Assembly: GCF_034424645.1 (NCBI RefSeq) | Contig: NZ_CP139969.1 | Coordinates: forward strand, 3,534,001 to 3,598,000 | Reading direction: 5' to 3' | Length of the DNA: 64,000 bases | Source: Bordetella avium | GTDB lineage: Bacteria; Pseudomonadota; Gammaproteobacteria; Burkholderiales; Burkholderiaceae_B | Shown: positions 52,869-63,215 of the stretch, piece by piece | Layout of the letters: each line of letters begins with the position of its first letter | Position numbering within the stretch: the first letter of the stretch is position 1 | Program-made: the position numbers and the translations under genes | The notes under the pieces: model-generated | Told to the model about the DNA's origin: nothing | Database searches by the model: none | The model's input: the letters and a program-made list of their open reading frames with translations, nothing else

Positions 52869-53008
52869 GGCGGCTACCGTTTTGTAACTTAAATTTACTG
52901 TACAGGAAGAAATCGTGCGCGGTGATTTTAGGCCTGCCTCGGACATACGGCGCCCTGTGCCACAATAAAAAATATCAAGCACGTTTCTTTATTTATCCGT
53001 AACACCCC

Positions 53009-54208
53009 ATGGACAAGCCCTTCGAACCCACGTGCACCTTCTCGGAACGCGCGCAACAACTGACCAGTTCCGCCATCCGTGAACTCCTCAAGATCACCGA
53101 GCGCCCCGAGGTGATTTCCTTCGCCGGCGGACTGCCCGCGCCTGGCGGTTTTCCCATCGAGGTAGTACGCGCAGCCTTCGATAAGGTGTTGTCCACCAAT
53201 GGCCGGGCGGCCCTGCAATATGGCCCGACCGAAGGCTATGCGCCGCTGCGCCAATGGCTGGCCGATGACCTGAGCCGCACAGGCGCGCACGTGACGGCGG
53301 ATCAGATCCTCATCGTATCGGGTTCGCAGCAAGCGCTGGATCTGCTGGGCAAAGTCCTGATCGACAAAGACAGCAAGGTGCTCGTCGAAGACCCCACCTA
53401 CCTGGGCGCCCTACAGTCTTTCAGCCTTTACCAGCCGCGCTACGTGCCCGTGCCGACCGACGACGGCGGCCTGATTCCCGAGTTGATCACCCCTGAGTTG
53501 GCCGACGGCGCGCGCTTTCTCTACGCCCTGCCTAACTTCCAGAATCCGACTGGCCGCACGATGAACCGCGAACGCCGCGTGGCACTGGTGCAGCGCGCCG
53601 CCGCGTTGGGCCTGCCCATCATCGAAGATGATCCCTATGGCGAGCTGCGCTATGCGGGAGAGCCTCAGCCCGGGCTGCAAGCCCTCGGCGAGGAGTTCGG
53701 CGCGACGGTGATCCGCCTGGGCACCTTCTCCAAGGTGCTCGCACCCGGCCTGCGTCTGGGCTATATCGCCGGGCCCCGCAAAATCATCAATAAGCTGACC
53801 CAGGCCAAGCAGGCCACGGACCTGCACACGCCCACCCTCACGCAGATGGCGGTCTACGAAATCATCAAAGACGGCTTTCTCGACGAACATCTGCCCAACG
53901 TGCGTGAGATCTATCGCCGCCAAGGCAGTTGCATGCTGGAAGCCGTTACGCGCGAATTCCCGGCCAGTGTTCACTGGACGAAACCGGAAGGCGGCATGTT
54001 CCTCTGGGTCACGCTGCCCGAACATGTCGACAGCACTAAGCTGCTGGCGCAAGCCATCGAACAGAATGTGGCCTTCGTCCCCGGTGGCCCCTTCTACACC
54101 GGCACACCACGTAGCAACACGCTGCGCCTGAGCTTCGCTACGGTGCCTGAAGATAAGATCAACACCGGTATCGCCATCCTCGGAAAACTGCTGCATAAAC
54201 ACGTCTGA
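53009..54208 (+). CDS. PLP-dependent aminotransferase, fold type I (2-aminoadipate/aromatic-like)
   Basis: A 399-residue aminotransferase. VISFAGGLPAPGGFPIEVVR and YGPTEGYAPLRQWLADDL are typical of the LysN/KAT-II-like group, NFQNPTGRTM binds PLP, DDPYGELRY holds the Asp/Tyr pair, and TFSKVLAPGLRLGY contains the Schiff-base lysine. Substrate likely a 2-oxoacid such as branched-chain, aromatic or 2-aminoadipate; not resolvable by eye. It ends before a strong terminator. Confidence 0.9.
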   Translation: MDKPFEPTCTFSERAQQLTSSAIRELLKITERPEVISFAGGLPAPGGFPIEVVRAAFDKVLSTNGRAALQYGPTEGYAPLRQWLADDLSRTGAHVTADQILIVSGSQQALDLLGKVLIDKDSKVLVEDPTYLGALQSFSLYQPRYVPVPTDDGGLIPELITPELADGARFLYALPNFQNPTGRTMNRERRVALVQRAAALGLPIIEDDPYGELRYAGEPQPGLQALGEEFGATVIRLGTFSKVLAPGLRLGYIAGPRKIINKLTQAKQATDLHTPTLTQMAVYEIIKDGFLDEHLPNVREIYRRQGSCMLEAVTREFPASVHWTKPEGGMFLWVTLPEHVDSTKLLAQAIEQNVAFVPGGPFYTGTPRSNTLRLSFATVPEDKINTGIAILGKLLHKHV

Positions 54209-54238
54209 CCCCGCCTGGCTCGGTCATGCGCTATAGTC

Positions 54239-54272
54239 GGGCGCGGCGGCACATGCCGCCGCGCCCCCTTTT
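54239..54272 (+). terminator. Strong intrinsic terminator after the aminotransferase gene
   Basis: GGGCGCGGCGGC (54239-54250) pairs perfectly with GCCGCCGCGCCC (54255-54266) around an ACAT loop, followed by CC and TTTTCTT. It lies 30 nt after the stop codon and just before the ubiA start. Confidence 0.88.
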
Positions 54273-54291
54273 CTTGACGGTATTGCCTACA

Positions 54292-55209
54292 GTGACTGCG
54301 ACCTCCCATCCCGACCTGAGTGACATCGTCTTCGACGACTGGGTCGAACGATGGCTGCCCCGCTCCTGGCGCCCCTACGCCCGCCTGTGCCGCCTGGATC
54401 GCCCGATTGGCACCTGGCTGACGCTGCTGCCCTGCATTGCCGCCTTGGTGCAGGCAGCCGGCGGCTGGCCGGATGTGTGGCGCCTGATCATTTTTTCGCT
54501 CGGCGCCTTGCTCATGCGGGGCATTGGTTGCACAGTCAACGATATGTGGGATCGCGATATCGACAAACATGTCGAGCGCACCCGTTTCCGTCCCCTGACC
54601 AGCGGTCAACTCAGCATGCGCCAGGCGGTCTGGTTTCTCCTGGGGCAATTGCTGGTCTGCGCGTCGCTGCTGTTTTTCATCAATGATCTAAGCCGCTGGT
54701 GGGCTTTGGGCGTGCTGCCCTTTGTGTTCATCTACCCCTTTTGCAAGCGCGTCACCTATTGGCCCCAGGCCGTGCTGGGGGTGTGCTTTAACTGGGGCAT
54801 GCTGATGGCCTGGACCGACACGCAAAACCACCTGCCCCTGGCTGGCGTGGCGATGTGGCTGGGCGCGGTGCTGTGGCAGATCGGTTACGACAGCATTTAT
54901 GCCTATGTCGACGTGCGCGACGACCGCAAACTGGGTTTGCACTCCACGGCCATGCGTTTCGCCGATCAGGGCAAACGCTGGATCGGCGGTTTTTACCTGG
55001 CCTCGGCCTTGCTGTGGGCCTGGGCAGGCTATGCGATGGGTATGGGTTGGACCTACTTTGTGGGCATGGCGCTGGTGGCCTTGCACCTGACATGGCAACT
55101 GCTTGTTTTCGATCTGCGCCGTCCGGACCGCAACTTCATGCTGTTCCGCGCCAATCTCTGGACGGGCGTGTTGCTAATCGCCTCCGCCCTTGCTGGCACC
55201 CTGCTCTGA
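54292..55209 (+). CDS. ubiA: 4-hydroxybenzoate octaprenyltransferase
   Basis: A 305-residue (from GTG) membrane prenyltransferase for ubiquinone synthesis. RLDRPIGTWLTLLPCIAALV starts the core, NDMWDRDIDKHVERTRFRPL is the first Asp-rich motif and YDSIYAYVDVRDDRKLGLHS the second. Around eight helices. I chose GTG at 54292 because the frame further upstream crosses a strong terminator hairpin (54239-54272). An ATG further upstream at 54226 is therefore rejected. No clear Shine-Dalgarno is seen. Confidence 0.9.
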   Translation: MTATSHPDLSDIVFDDWVERWLPRSWRPYARLCRLDRPIGTWLTLLPCIAALVQAAGGWPDVWRLIIFSLGALLMRGIGCTVNDMWDRDIDKHVERTRFRPLTSGQLSMRQAVWFLLGQLLVCASLLFFINDLSRWWALGVLPFVFIYPFCKRVTYWPQAVLGVCFNWGMLMAWTDTQNHLPLAGVAMWLGAVLWQIGYDSIYAYVDVRDDRKLGLHSTAMRFADQGKRWIGGFYLASALLWAWAGYAMGMGWTYFVGMALVALHLTWQLLVFDLRRPDRNFMLFRANLWTGVLLIASALAGTLL

Positions 55210-55438
55210 ACATTGAGCGCCGCCTAAGCTGCCTCAGACTAACCTGTGCGGGACTACCCATGAATATGGGATTATTCGCCGGAATTTAGGCATATTGCCA
55301 ATGAAATTGGAATAATGTTTTTTACTTTACCGGGTTTATCCCAGGTCACGACAGGTAGAGAATGACTTCATCGGGACACAAACAAGGGGCCAAAAGCCCC
55401 GTCAGTTTGCATCCGCAATCACCTAACGGAGGATTACC

Positions 55439-55819
55439 ATGAAGTTACTCGCTACGGCTGTCGTACTGTCTTTGGGCGTGATGGCCGGCGCCCAGGCTGC
55501 GGATATTGAGCCCACCCGTGCTCAGGTCCAGGCTGAACTGGCGCAGGCCAAGGCTTCGGGTCAATACACTTTCGGCGAAGAAGCCTACCCTGCCGCCATC
55601 GTCCAGCATGGCGAGCTCAGTTCGGCCCAGGTGCGCCAGGAACTGGCGCAGGCCGAACAGGCCGGGCTCGTCACCACCGCTGATGGCGATTACCCGCCCG
55701 CCGCGCAAGCGGGCGACAGCACCCTGACCCGCGCCCAAGTCCGTGCGGATCTGGCCCACGCCAAGGCTGAAGGCCTCGTGACCTACGGCAACCTGGACTA
55801 TCCGCCGCATCATGGCTGA
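55439..55819 (+). CDS. DUF4148 secreted small protein with three repeats
   Basis: A 126-residue exported protein: the signal peptide ends near VMAGAQAADIEP. It contains three copies of a ~30-residue unit: TRAQVQAELAQAKASGQYTF, SSAQVRQELAQAEQAGLVTT and TRAQVRADLAHAKAEGLVTY, each ending near a YP. This is DUF4148, common as multiple paralogues in Burkholderiales; function unknown. A near-perfect ribosome site (GGAGGATTACC) suggests strong expression, and a clear terminator follows. Confidence 0.92.
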   Translation: MKLLATAVVLSLGVMAGAQAADIEPTRAQVQAELAQAKASGQYTFGEEAYPAAIVQHGELSSAQVRQELAQAEQAGLVTTADGDYPPAAQAGDSTLTRAQVRADLAHAKAEGLVTYGNLDYPPHHG

Positions 55820-56259
55820 TACACGGCGCCGCTAAGCTCGGCGCCCGCGAAGCCCGCCTCGAGTGCAAGCTCGCAGGCGGGCTTTTTCATGGACAGCATC
55901 GCTTCAGGCCCCGCCCTCAGGGTGGCGCGCGCCGACACGCTTGTTCTGGTTCAGTCTCGTGCAAACACTGGCTCACGCGATTGACAGGGTCGGCCTGCGC
56001 CCGCTCACTGCTCGGCGACGATTTCGGCCACCTGAGGCCGTTGGTCTCTCCCATCGCAAATCCATCACTGGCATGAACCGCTGTTGCTCGCCTTTCAGCA
56101 GGGTCGTCGCAATATCCCAAGCATCTGAAGTAAAACCCTAAAACCCGGTCATCATGCGCAGCCGCCACGCACAAACTGCTATGACTAGCCACCGCATGCC
56201 TGGACAGCGCCCCATAGCAGGGCCGATCATCTGGCTGAACTCATTCATCTCTTCCCATC
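55820..56259. other. 440-nt intergenic region before glcB
   Basis: After the DUF4148 terminator I see no gene, tRNA or known riboswitch in the rest. The region looks like ordinary intergenic or decayed coding sequence, and must contain the glcB promoter, which I could not place. Confidence 0.5.
55850..55888 (+). terminator. Intrinsic terminator of the DUF4148 gene
   Basis: AAGCCCGCCT (55850-55859) pairs with AGGCGGGCTT (55875-55884), followed by TTTC. It lies 31 nt after the stop codon. Confidence 0.87.
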
Positions 56260-58416
56260 ATGACCACACGCATCGCTGGCCTTCAGGTCGCAAACTCGCT
56301 CTACCAATTCATCGAAAACGAAGCCCTACCCGGCTCCGGCCTGGACAGCCAGACTTTCTGGGAAGGCTTTGCGGCCATCATTCACGAACTGGGGCCACGC
56401 AACCGCGAACTGCTCGCCGAGCGCGATCGTTTACAGGCTGAGCTAGATAGCTGGCATCGCAGCCACCCGGGCCCGGTCCGTGACCCCGCCGCCTACCGCG
56501 CCTTTCTCCGCGACATCGGCTATCTGCAAGCGCCGCCTGCCGACGTGCGTGCGCGAACCGAGAATGTGGATCACGAGATCGCCCGTCAAGCTGGGCCGCA
56601 GCTGGTCGTGCCGATGTCCAATGCGCGTTATGCCTTGAATGCCGTTAATGCCCGCTGGGGCAGCCTGTACGATGCCCTGTATGGCACCGACGCCATCCCG
56701 GGCAGTGCCGGACCGGACTACAACCCCCAGCGCGGTCAGGCGGTCATTGAACGCGCCCGGGACTTTCTCGATAGCGCGGCGCCCCTGGAGCAAGGCTCAC
56801 ACCGTCAGGCCATCGCCTATTTCGTGCGCGATGCACGGCTTGTCATCGCCACCGCCGAGGGTGAAACCACACTGAAACAGGCCGCGCAATTCAGAGGTTA
56901 TCAAGGCAGCGCCGCCACGCCGCAGGCCATTTTGCTCGCGCACAATGGCCTGCATTTCGAGCTCCAGATCGACCGTCAGCATCTCATCGGCGCCACCGAC
57001 CCCGCTGGCGTAAAAGACCTGCTGATGGAATCGGCGCTCACCACCATCATGGATTGTGAAGACTCCGTCGCCGCAGTCGATGCCCAAGACAAAACACATA
57101 TCTACCGCAACTGGCTAGGCCTGATGCGCGGTGACTTGACCGAATCCGTCACCAAAAACGGCAAGACCTTCACGCGCCGCATGAATGCGGATCGCAGCTA
57201 CACCGCAGCGGATGGCCAAAGCCTGACGCTGCCTGGCCGCTCCCTGCTTTTTGTGCGCAATGTCGGTCATCTCATGAGCAATCCCGCCATCCTGGACCGC
57301 GATGGCCGCGAAGTGCCCGAGGGCATCATGGACGCCGTAATCACCACGTTAGCCGCCAAGGTCGATCTGGCCCAGCGGCGCAACTCGCGCACCGGCTCGA
57401 TCTATATCGTCAAGCCGAAGATGCACGGCCCGGCCGAAACCGCCTTCGCCGACAGCTTGTTCACGCGCGTCGAAGACCTGCTCCGCCTGCCGCGCCACAC
57501 CATCAAGATGGGCATCATGGATGAGGAGCGGCGCACCAGCCTCAACCTGAAGGCCTGCATTGCCGCTGCAGCCGACCGCGTGGCCTTCATCAACACCGGC
57601 TTTCTGGATCGCACGGGCGACGAAATGCACTCGGTCATGCAGGCCGGCCCCATGCTGCGCAAAGGGGATATGAAATCCAGCGCCTGGATCGCCGCCTACG
57701 AACGCAACAACGTATTGGTAGGCCTGAACTGTGGCCTGCGCGGCCGGGCACAAATCGGCAAAGGCATGTGGGCCATGCCAGACCTGATGGCCGCCATGCT
57801 GGAACAGAAGGCCGCGCACCCCAAGGCCGGCGCCAACACCGCCTGGGTGCCCTCGCCCACCGCCGCCACCCTGCATGCGCTGCACTATCACCAAGTGGAT
57901 GTCCCGGCCGTGCAGCGGTCGCTAGAGCAGACCCGGCTGACCGAGGTGGCCGACGAGCTGCTGGACGGCCTGCTGACCATCCCGGTAGGCGATCCGGCCG
58001 ATTGGAGCGCCCAGGACATCCAACATGAGCTCGACAACAATGTGCAGGGCATCCTGGGATATGTCGTGCGCTGGATCGACCAGGGGGTGGGGTGCTCCAA
58101 GGTGCCGGACATCAATAATGTAGGCCTCATGGAGGACCGCGCCACGCTGCGCATCTCCAGCCAGCATATTGCAAACTGGCTGCTGCACGGCGTCGTCAGC
58201 CCGGACCAGGTGCGGCTAACCTTTGAACGCATGGCCGCCGTGGTGGATCAGCAAAACGCCGGCGACCCCGGCTATCTGCCGATGGCCGGCCATTTCACGA
58301 CCTCTTATGCCTATCGCGCGGCCACGGCACTGGTGTTTGAGGGCCTCAGCCAACCCAACGGCTACACCGAGCCGCTATTGCATCAATACCGCCTCGCATT
58401 CAAGGCCGCACACTAA
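56260..58416 (+). CDS. glcB: Malate synthase G
   Basis: A 718-residue enzyme that condenses glyoxylate with acetyl-CoA to malate. [20 protein letters not shown], the catalytic-base region [40 protein letters not shown] and [12 protein letters not shown] are all characteristic, and length is normal for form G. It stands alone on the plus strand and overlaps the next, convergent hypothetical gene by 17 nt. Confidence 0.96.
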   Translation: MTTRIAGLQVANSLYQFIENEALPGSGLDSQTFWEGFAAIIHELGPRNRELLAERDRLQAELDSWHRSHPGPVRDPAAYRAFLRDIGYLQAPPADVRARTENVDHEIARQAGPQLVVPMSNARYALNAVNARWGSLYDALYGTDAIPGSAGPDYNPQRGQAVIERARDFLDSAAPLEQGSHRQAIAYFVRDARLVIATAEGETTLKQAAQFRGYQGSAATPQAILLAHNGLHFELQIDRQHLIGATDPAGVKDLLMESALTTIMDCEDSVAAVDAQDKTHIYRNWLGLMRGDLTESVTKNGKTFTRRMNADRSYTAADGQSLTLPGRSLLFVRNVGHLMSNPAILDRDGREVPEGIMDAVITTLAAKVDLAQRRNSRTGSIYIVKPKMHGPAETAFADSLFTRVEDLLRLPRHTIKMGIMDEERRTSLNLKACIAAAADRVAFINTGFLDRTGDEMHSVMQAGPMLRKGDMKSSAWIAAYERNNVLVGLNCGLRGRAQIGKGMWAMPDLMAAMLEQKAAHPKAGANTAWVPSPTAATLHALHYHQVDVPAVQRSLEQTRLTEVADELLDGLLTIPVGDPADWSAQDIQHELDNNVQGILGYVVRWIDQGVGCSKVPDINNVGLMEDRATLRISSQHIANWLLHGVVSPDQVRLTFERMAAVVDQQNAGDPGYLPMAGHFTTSYAYRAATALVFEGLSQPNGYTEPLLHQYRLAFKAAH

Positions 58417-58858
58417 GCCACAGCAGCAAATCGCGCTGGTCTGGCCGCCATTCCATGCCATCGGCGACCAAACCCGCGCCTTGCAATACCCGGGCAGTGA
58501 AGCGGCCCAGTTCGCAATCGCTGAGAAAGTCCGAAAGACGTACACCCGGGCAGCCCAAAAGGCGCAATGCGCTGCCATTGACCACGGTCTGTAAACGCAG
58601 CTGCCGTGGCGGACAACCCGCGAAACCATGGCGCGTGCTCATCAGCGCATACTGCTGCAACACAACATCGCTGGCGTAGTAGCCCGCTTGCCTTACCGGG
58701 CGCTGGTTATTCTGCAATATCCAGCAGTCGGCGGAGAACGCATTGCGAAACACATTGCCGCAATCCAACTGCTCAAACCATTGGCTGCTTTCCATCGTGC
58801 CCGGCAGATAGCCGGGAAGGCCGTGGCGGTCATGGTGCCGCAACAGGTAACTGGGCAT
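58400..58858 (-). CDS. Hypothetical 152-residue protein
   Basis: I do not recognise this protein. It begins [20 protein letters not shown], has no signal peptide or membrane helix, and holds several cysteines and Trp residues ([26 protein letters not shown]). Its codon choices look like those of the neighbouring genes and a GGGAG sits upstream of the ATG, so I consider it real. That ribosome site lies in the loop of a 7-bp hairpin (58861-58882), which could control translation. The 3' end overlaps glcB by 17 nt. Confidence 0.6.
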   Translation of the reverse strand: MPSYLLRHHDRHGLPGYLPGTMESSQWFEQLDCGNVFRNAFSADCWILQNNQRPVRQAGYYASDVVLQQYALMSTRHGFAGCPPRQLRLQTVVNGSALRLLGCPGVRLSDFLSDCELGRFTARVLQGAGLVADGMEWRPDQRDLLLWLSVRP

Positions 58859-58860
58859 AG

Positions 58861-58882
58861 GCGGAACTCCCGTGGGTTCCGC
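58861..58882 (-). promoter_or_regulatory. Hairpin presenting the ribosome site of the hypothetical gene
   Basis: GCGGAAC (58882-58876 on the minus strand) pairs with GTTCCGC (58867-58861), a perfect 7-bp stem. The loop CCACGGGA contains the Shine-Dalgarno-like CGGGAG start. The start codon follows 2 nt after the stem. Confidence 0.5.
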
Positions 58883-58992
58883 AATCTAAAATTCATACCT
58901 GCCAGAGGCTATCTTCTATTTCCCGTTTTCTCTTCGGAATATCTCTAGTTTTTGAGGGAAAAGCGCTATTAAATGAAAGGCTTTTCTCCAAC

Positions 58993-59014
58993 AAAAAACC
59001 GCCTGACGGCGGTT
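58993..59014 (-). terminator. Intrinsic terminator of the FbpABC-type operon
   Basis: Read on the minus strand, AACCGCC (59014-59008) and GGCGGTT (59003-58997) form a 7-bp stem with a GTCA loop, followed by TTTTTT. It is 56 nt after the ATPase stop codon. Confidence 0.85.
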
Positions 59015-59069
59015 AATGGGGAAGCGCCCCGAGGATGCCCTCCCCGGGGGATGCAAGATGCGCTCGCGC

Positions 59070-60137
59070 TCAGTCTCGCGGAAATACCCAGACATTGGAC
59101 GCAGGCATCGACAGCCGGCAGGTGCCAGGCTGGCGGCCTTGCGGCCCATAGGCGCGCAAAGACAAGCCATCTTGTGCGCGGAACAGATACTCCCAACGAT
59201 CGCCGAGATACATGCAGGTAATCAGCGGCAAATCCAGATGATTGCCATCCGGGTCGTCTTGCAGACGTACCTGCTCAACGCGAATGACGGCCGTGCCATC
59301 CTTGCCGGCGGCGACGCCCTCGGCAGCATGGCCCCACAGCACCCAGCCATTGCCTTCGATGCGGGCGCGGCCATCGCGCACTTCCGTAATCCGGCCGTCC
59401 AGACGGTTGTTGCTGCCCATGAACTCGGCGGTGAACAGGGTGGCGGGCGAACCGTACATTTCCTGCGGCGTACCCTGCTGTTCGATCTTGCCGTTGTTCA
59501 GCAGCAAAATACGATCCGAGATGGCCATTGCCTCACTCTGATCGTGCGTGACCATGAGCGCCGACAGGCCTAGGCGCACGATCAGTTCACGCAGAAAAGC
59601 ACGCGCTTCTTCACGCAGCTTGGCATCCAGGTTAGACAAGGGCTCGTCGAGCAGAATGACCGGCGGGCTGTAGACCAGGGCACGGCCGATGGCGACACGC
59701 TGCTGCTGGCCGCCCGAGAGTTGATGCGGGTGACGCTGACCGAGTTTGCCCAGGCCAAGCTGATCCAACACATCCTGCACACGCTGACGGACTTCCGCGC
59801 CCGGCACACCGCGCAACTTGAGCGGATAGGCGACGTTGTCGAACACCGTCTTGTGCGGCCACAGGGCATACGACTGGAACACCAAACCCAGGTTGCGATC
59901 TTCGGCCGGCACTTCCTTGCGGTTCGCCCCATCGAACACCACACGCTCGCCAATGTTGATGCGGCCGGCCTTGGGCCCTTCCAGGCCCGCAACCGCACGC
60001 AGCAGCGTGGTCTTGCCGCTGCCCGATGGGCCAAGAAGCGACACCACCTCTCCTTGGCGCAACTCCATGGAGACGCCTTTAAGGACCGGGTTATCGCCGT
60101 AATCCAGATGCAGATCTTCGACGGAAAGCTCAATCAT
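59070..60137 (-). CDS. ABC importer ATP-binding protein, FbpC/PotA-like
   Basis: A 355-residue ATPase with Walker A LLGPSGSGKTTLLRAVAGL, signature HQLSGGQQQRVAIGRAL, Walker B ILLDEPLSNLDAKLREEA and VTHDQSEAMA, plus a C-terminal TOBE domain (LDGRITEVRDGRARIEGNGW). The order with permease and binding protein indicates an Fbp-type importer. ATG at 60137 overlaps the permease stop by 8 nt. Confidence 0.93.
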   Translation of the reverse strand: MIELSVEDLHLDYGDNPVLKGVSMELRQGEVVSLLGPSGSGKTTLLRAVAGLEGPKAGRINIGERVVFDGANRKEVPAEDRNLGLVFQSYALWPHKTVFDNVAYPLKLRGVPGAEVRQRVQDVLDQLGLGKLGQRHPHQLSGGQQQRVAIGRALVYSPPVILLDEPLSNLDAKLREEARAFLRELIVRLGLSALMVTHDQSEAMAISDRILLLNNGKIEQQGTPQEMYGSPATLFTAEFMGSNNRLDGRITEVRDGRARIEGNGWVLWGHAAEGVAAGKDGTAVIRVEQVRLQDDPDGNHLDLPLITCMYLGDRWEYLFRAQDGLSLRAYGPQGRQPGTCRLSMPASNVWVFPRD

Positions 60138-61908
60138 GAAGTTTGACTCCGAAACGCAGAGCGATGCCCAGGCCGACAACGACCAGCACGATATTGATAA
60201 AGGAAAGCGCGGCCACAATGTCGATGGCGCCGGAAGCCCACAATGACACCAGCATGGAACCAATGGTCTCGGTACCGGGCGACAACAGGTAAACGCCGGT
60301 CGAGTATTCGCGCTCGAAAATAAGGAACATCAGCAACCAGGAGCCGATCAGGCCGTATTTCGCCAGCGGCACCGTAACGTGGCGGGTCACCTGCCCGCGC
60401 GTGGCGCCGGTGCTGCGCGCCGCCTCTTCAAGCTCGGGCCCCACCTGCAACAGCGTGGACGAAATCAGGCGCAGACCATAGGCCATCCACACCACCGTAT
60501 AGGCCAGCCAGACGCTGAAGATGGTGCTACGCAGGGCGCGAAGCCACTCGACCACGTTTTCACGCGCCCAATCGGCAAAAGGCAGACCGGACAGCCAGCC
60601 GCCCATATCCGGGTCAAGCGCATTTTCCAGCCACATGGGCACGAACAGGAATACCCACAGAAAGGCCAGACCCGCCAGCAGGCCCGGCACGGCGCGCGGC
60701 ACCAGCACGCTGTAATCCAGAAAGCGCGTCACGTTATCCGGCTTGCGATGCATGGCCAGACCGATGAAAAGGTAGCAGAACACGGCCAGCGCGCCGCCGA
60801 ACACACCGATCGCGACCGAGTTGACGATGGCGCGGATCAGGTTGGTCTGCGAAAACACCGTGCGGAAGGCATCCAAGGACAGCACATCCAGCAACGAAAC
60901 CCCCATGCCCCAATTCGACACAAAAGCCCGCAACAACACGCCGATCAAGGGCACGACAATAGTCACCAGAAGCCAGAACGCCACCACACCACCCGCCACC
61001 CAACGCCAGCGGCCCAAGGGCAGCGGACGCGCGCGCGAAGCCTTGCCCTTCATGGTCACGAAGCGGTTGGCGGTACGCATCAGCCGGCGTTGCAGCATGA
61101 CCAGCGGAATCGTCATGGCGATCAGCACCACGGCGACGGCGGCCATCAAGTGGTAGGAAGGAATACCCAGCTTATTGGTGAGCTTGTACAGATAGGTCGC
61201 CAGCACCAGGTTGCCTTCGGGATCGCCGAGCACCAGCACCAGGCCGAACACTTCCAAGCCCAGAAAGAACAGCAATACCGTGGCATACAGCATGGCCGGA
61301 CGCACCATCGGCAAACTCACCGACATCATCACGCGCAAGGGCGACGCCCCCGCCACCCGGGCGGCCTCTTCCACGTCCGAGCCCATGCTGCGCAAGGCCG
61401 AGGAAATGTAGAGATAGGCATGGGGCACATGGGTCAGGCCGGCAATGATGACAATGCTGGTGAGCGAGTAGACGTTCCAGGGCACAAAGCCCAGTAAGTG
61501 TTCCGCCCAGAGTGAAAAAAAGCCTACGGGCCCCGCCGCCACGACATAGCCAAAACCCAGCACCATAGGCGAGACGAAAATCGGCACCAGAATCAGCGGC
61601 TCGATCCAGCGCCGGCCGGGCAGATCCGTGCGTATCATCAGAAAGGCCAGCATCCCGCCCAAGGGAATGGAAATAATAGCCAGACCGAAGGCGAGGATAA
61701 AGCCCGTTCTCAAGGCCTTATAGAAATCAGGGTCGTCGAAAATAAAGCGAAACGCATCCAGGCTGAAATATTTGCTAGGCGCGAAAAACGGCGCCGACAA
61801 AAAGCTCTGGACGATGATGAAGGAAAGCGGCACGTAAATCGCCAATGCCGTGAGCAGCACCACAATGCCGCGCGGCAAGGACTGCCATTTTCTGCGCAAT
61901 GACTGCAT
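60130..61908 (-). CDS. ABC importer permease, FbpB-like double domain
   Basis: A 592-residue permease with about twelve membrane helices and two EAA loops: EEAARVAGASPLRVMMSVSL and EEAARSTGATRGQVTRHVTV. Two fused permease domains are typical of FbpB-type iron or thiamine importers. Start ATG at 61908, with AGGATCTTCC upstream. Substrate depends on the binding protein and is not settled. Confidence 0.92.
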   Translation of the reverse strand: MQSLRRKWQSLPRGIVVLLTALAIYVPLSFIIVQSFLSAPFFAPSKYFSLDAFRFIFDDPDFYKALRTGFILAFGLAIISIPLGGMLAFLMIRTDLPGRRWIEPLILVPIFVSPMVLGFGYVVAAGPVGFFSLWAEHLLGFVPWNVYSLTSIVIIAGLTHVPHAYLYISSALRSMGSDVEEAARVAGASPLRVMMSVSLPMVRPAMLYATVLLFFLGLEVFGLVLVLGDPEGNLVLATYLYKLTNKLGIPSYHLMAAVAVVLIAMTIPLVMLQRRLMRTANRFVTMKGKASRARPLPLGRWRWVAGGVVAFWLLVTIVVPLIGVLLRAFVSNWGMGVSLLDVLSLDAFRTVFSQTNLIRAIVNSVAIGVFGGALAVFCYLFIGLAMHRKPDNVTRFLDYSVLVPRAVPGLLAGLAFLWVFLFVPMWLENALDPDMGGWLSGLPFADWARENVVEWLRALRSTIFSVWLAYTVVWMAYGLRLISSTLLQVGPELEEAARSTGATRGQVTRHVTVPLAKYGLIGSWLLMFLIFEREYSTGVYLLSPGTETIGSMLVSLWASGAIDIVAALSFINIVLVVVGLGIALRFGVKLHD

Positions 61909-61998
61909 GGAAGATCCTGTCTTCGATGATGGGCGGCGCGATCGGCCGCGCGGGCGAACGCTCGCGCGCCCGCCCCTATCCACTGGCTTGAGTGGGTC

Positions 61999-63090
61999 TT
62001 ACTTGGCTGCCGCGGCGCGCCATTCCTTGATGAACTCAAGGCGCGGCTTTTGCTCCAGATACTCCAGCAGCGTTTCATTGACCGGAATCGGCTGAAGCGC
62101 TTTACCCAGCTTCTTGGTCATGCCGTCGACATCGTTATCGCCCTCGATATCATCCCGAATGGATGCCAGATCGGACTTGTTGGCGAGGATTTCCTGGCCC
62201 GGCTTGGACAGAACATAGTCCAGCCACAGCTTGGCGGCATTCTTGTTCTTGGATTTCTTGCTCAGGAAGATCACGCGCGACAACACCAGGGTGTAATCGG
62301 TGGGATAGGAGATACCCAAGGACGGATCGTTTTTTGCGCGCGTTTCGGCATACGAACCCAGGATGTTGTAGCCCAGCAGGTTTTCACCGGAAGACACGCG
62401 CTCCATCATGGTGCCGGTCGACGACTGCACGACCAGGCCGCCCTTGGCGATTTCGCTCAGGTTCTTGAAGTAATCCGGTTGATGGGCCTTATCCTGCACG
62501 GCCAGCATGAAGCCCACGGCCGATTTCTCGATGTCGTAGGTCGTGACCTTGTTCTTGAAACGCTCAGGATTGCCGGAAATGAGCGTGGCCAGAGCCGTGT
62601 GCGTGGTGGGCACGTCAGCCGCATCAATCAGGCGCTTGTTATAGATGAATACGGCCGGCTCGAAAGTCGTGCCATAAGCGCTGTCTTTCCAGATCGCCCA
62701 GCTCGGCAGATAACGCGCTTCGGCGGACTTGTATTGCATCGCATAATCAACGGCCAGCTTGAGCGCCGAGTCCATGGATGAACTCCAAACCACGTCGCTG
62801 CTGGCGCTGCCTGAGGCCTGTTCGCTGATATAGCGGTTGTACAACTCCGTGCTGTTCATGTCGTTGTATTCGACCTTCACGCCCGGAAATGCGGCTTCGA
62901 AGCCCGCAACCAAAGGCGCGGCCGCCTTGGTGTCGGTCGTCGAATAAATCACGACCTTGCCCTCTTTCTTGGCGCCATCGATGATCTTCTGATAATCGGC
63001 CGGATAGCCTTCAGGGACCTTCTGCGCGAAGGCCGCGCCAGACACCAGCGTAAGGGCCACCGCGGTTGCGGCGCAGGACTTGGCAAACAT
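61999..63090 (-). CDS. Periplasmic binding protein, FbpA/AfuA-like (COG1840)
   Basis: A 363-residue exported binding protein (signal peptide AVALTLVSGAAFAQKVPEGY). GKVVIYSTTDTKAAAPLVAG and TTFEPAVFIYNKRLI are typical of COG1840 iron/organophosphonate-type proteins. It lacks an obvious tyrosine pair near the C-terminus as found in iron-binding FbpA, so iron is uncertain. ATG at 63090 has GGAGAAG upstream. First gene of a binding protein-permease-ATPase operon. Confidence 0.9.
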   Translation of the reverse strand: MFAKSCAATAVALTLVSGAAFAQKVPEGYPADYQKIIDGAKKEGKVVIYSTTDTKAAAPLVAGFEAAFPGVKVEYNDMNSTELYNRYISEQASGSASSDVVWSSSMDSALKLAVDYAMQYKSAEARYLPSWAIWKDSAYGTTFEPAVFIYNKRLIDAADVPTTHTALATLISGNPERFKNKVTTYDIEKSAVGFMLAVQDKAHQPDYFKNLSEIAKGGLVVQSSTGTMMERVSSGENLLGYNILGSYAETRAKNDPSLGISYPTDYTLVLSRVIFLSKKSKNKNAAKLWLDYVLSKPGQEILANKSDLASIRDDIEGDNDVDGMTKKLGKALQPIPVNETLLEYLEQKPRLEFIKEWRAAAAK

Positions 63091-63215
63091 GGCTGTCTTC
63101 TCCATTGAGATATCGGAACTGGCTCTGCGGCCAGCGTGTCCGCATCTTAGGTGGCGAACTCTGTCAGCGTCCTGTCATGGCGCCGCGCCGAGCACCCGGG
63201 AAAACCCCCGTCCGC

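Noticed and set aside
52898..52905. CTGTACAG palindrome between fRMsr and the aminotransferase gene, considered as LexA box
   Set aside because: A LexA box needs CTGT-N8-ACAG; here the halves are adjacent.
60379..61497. 372-codon plus-strand frame opposite the double permease
   Set aside because: Gln/His/Arg-rich shadow of membrane-helix codons on the other strand.
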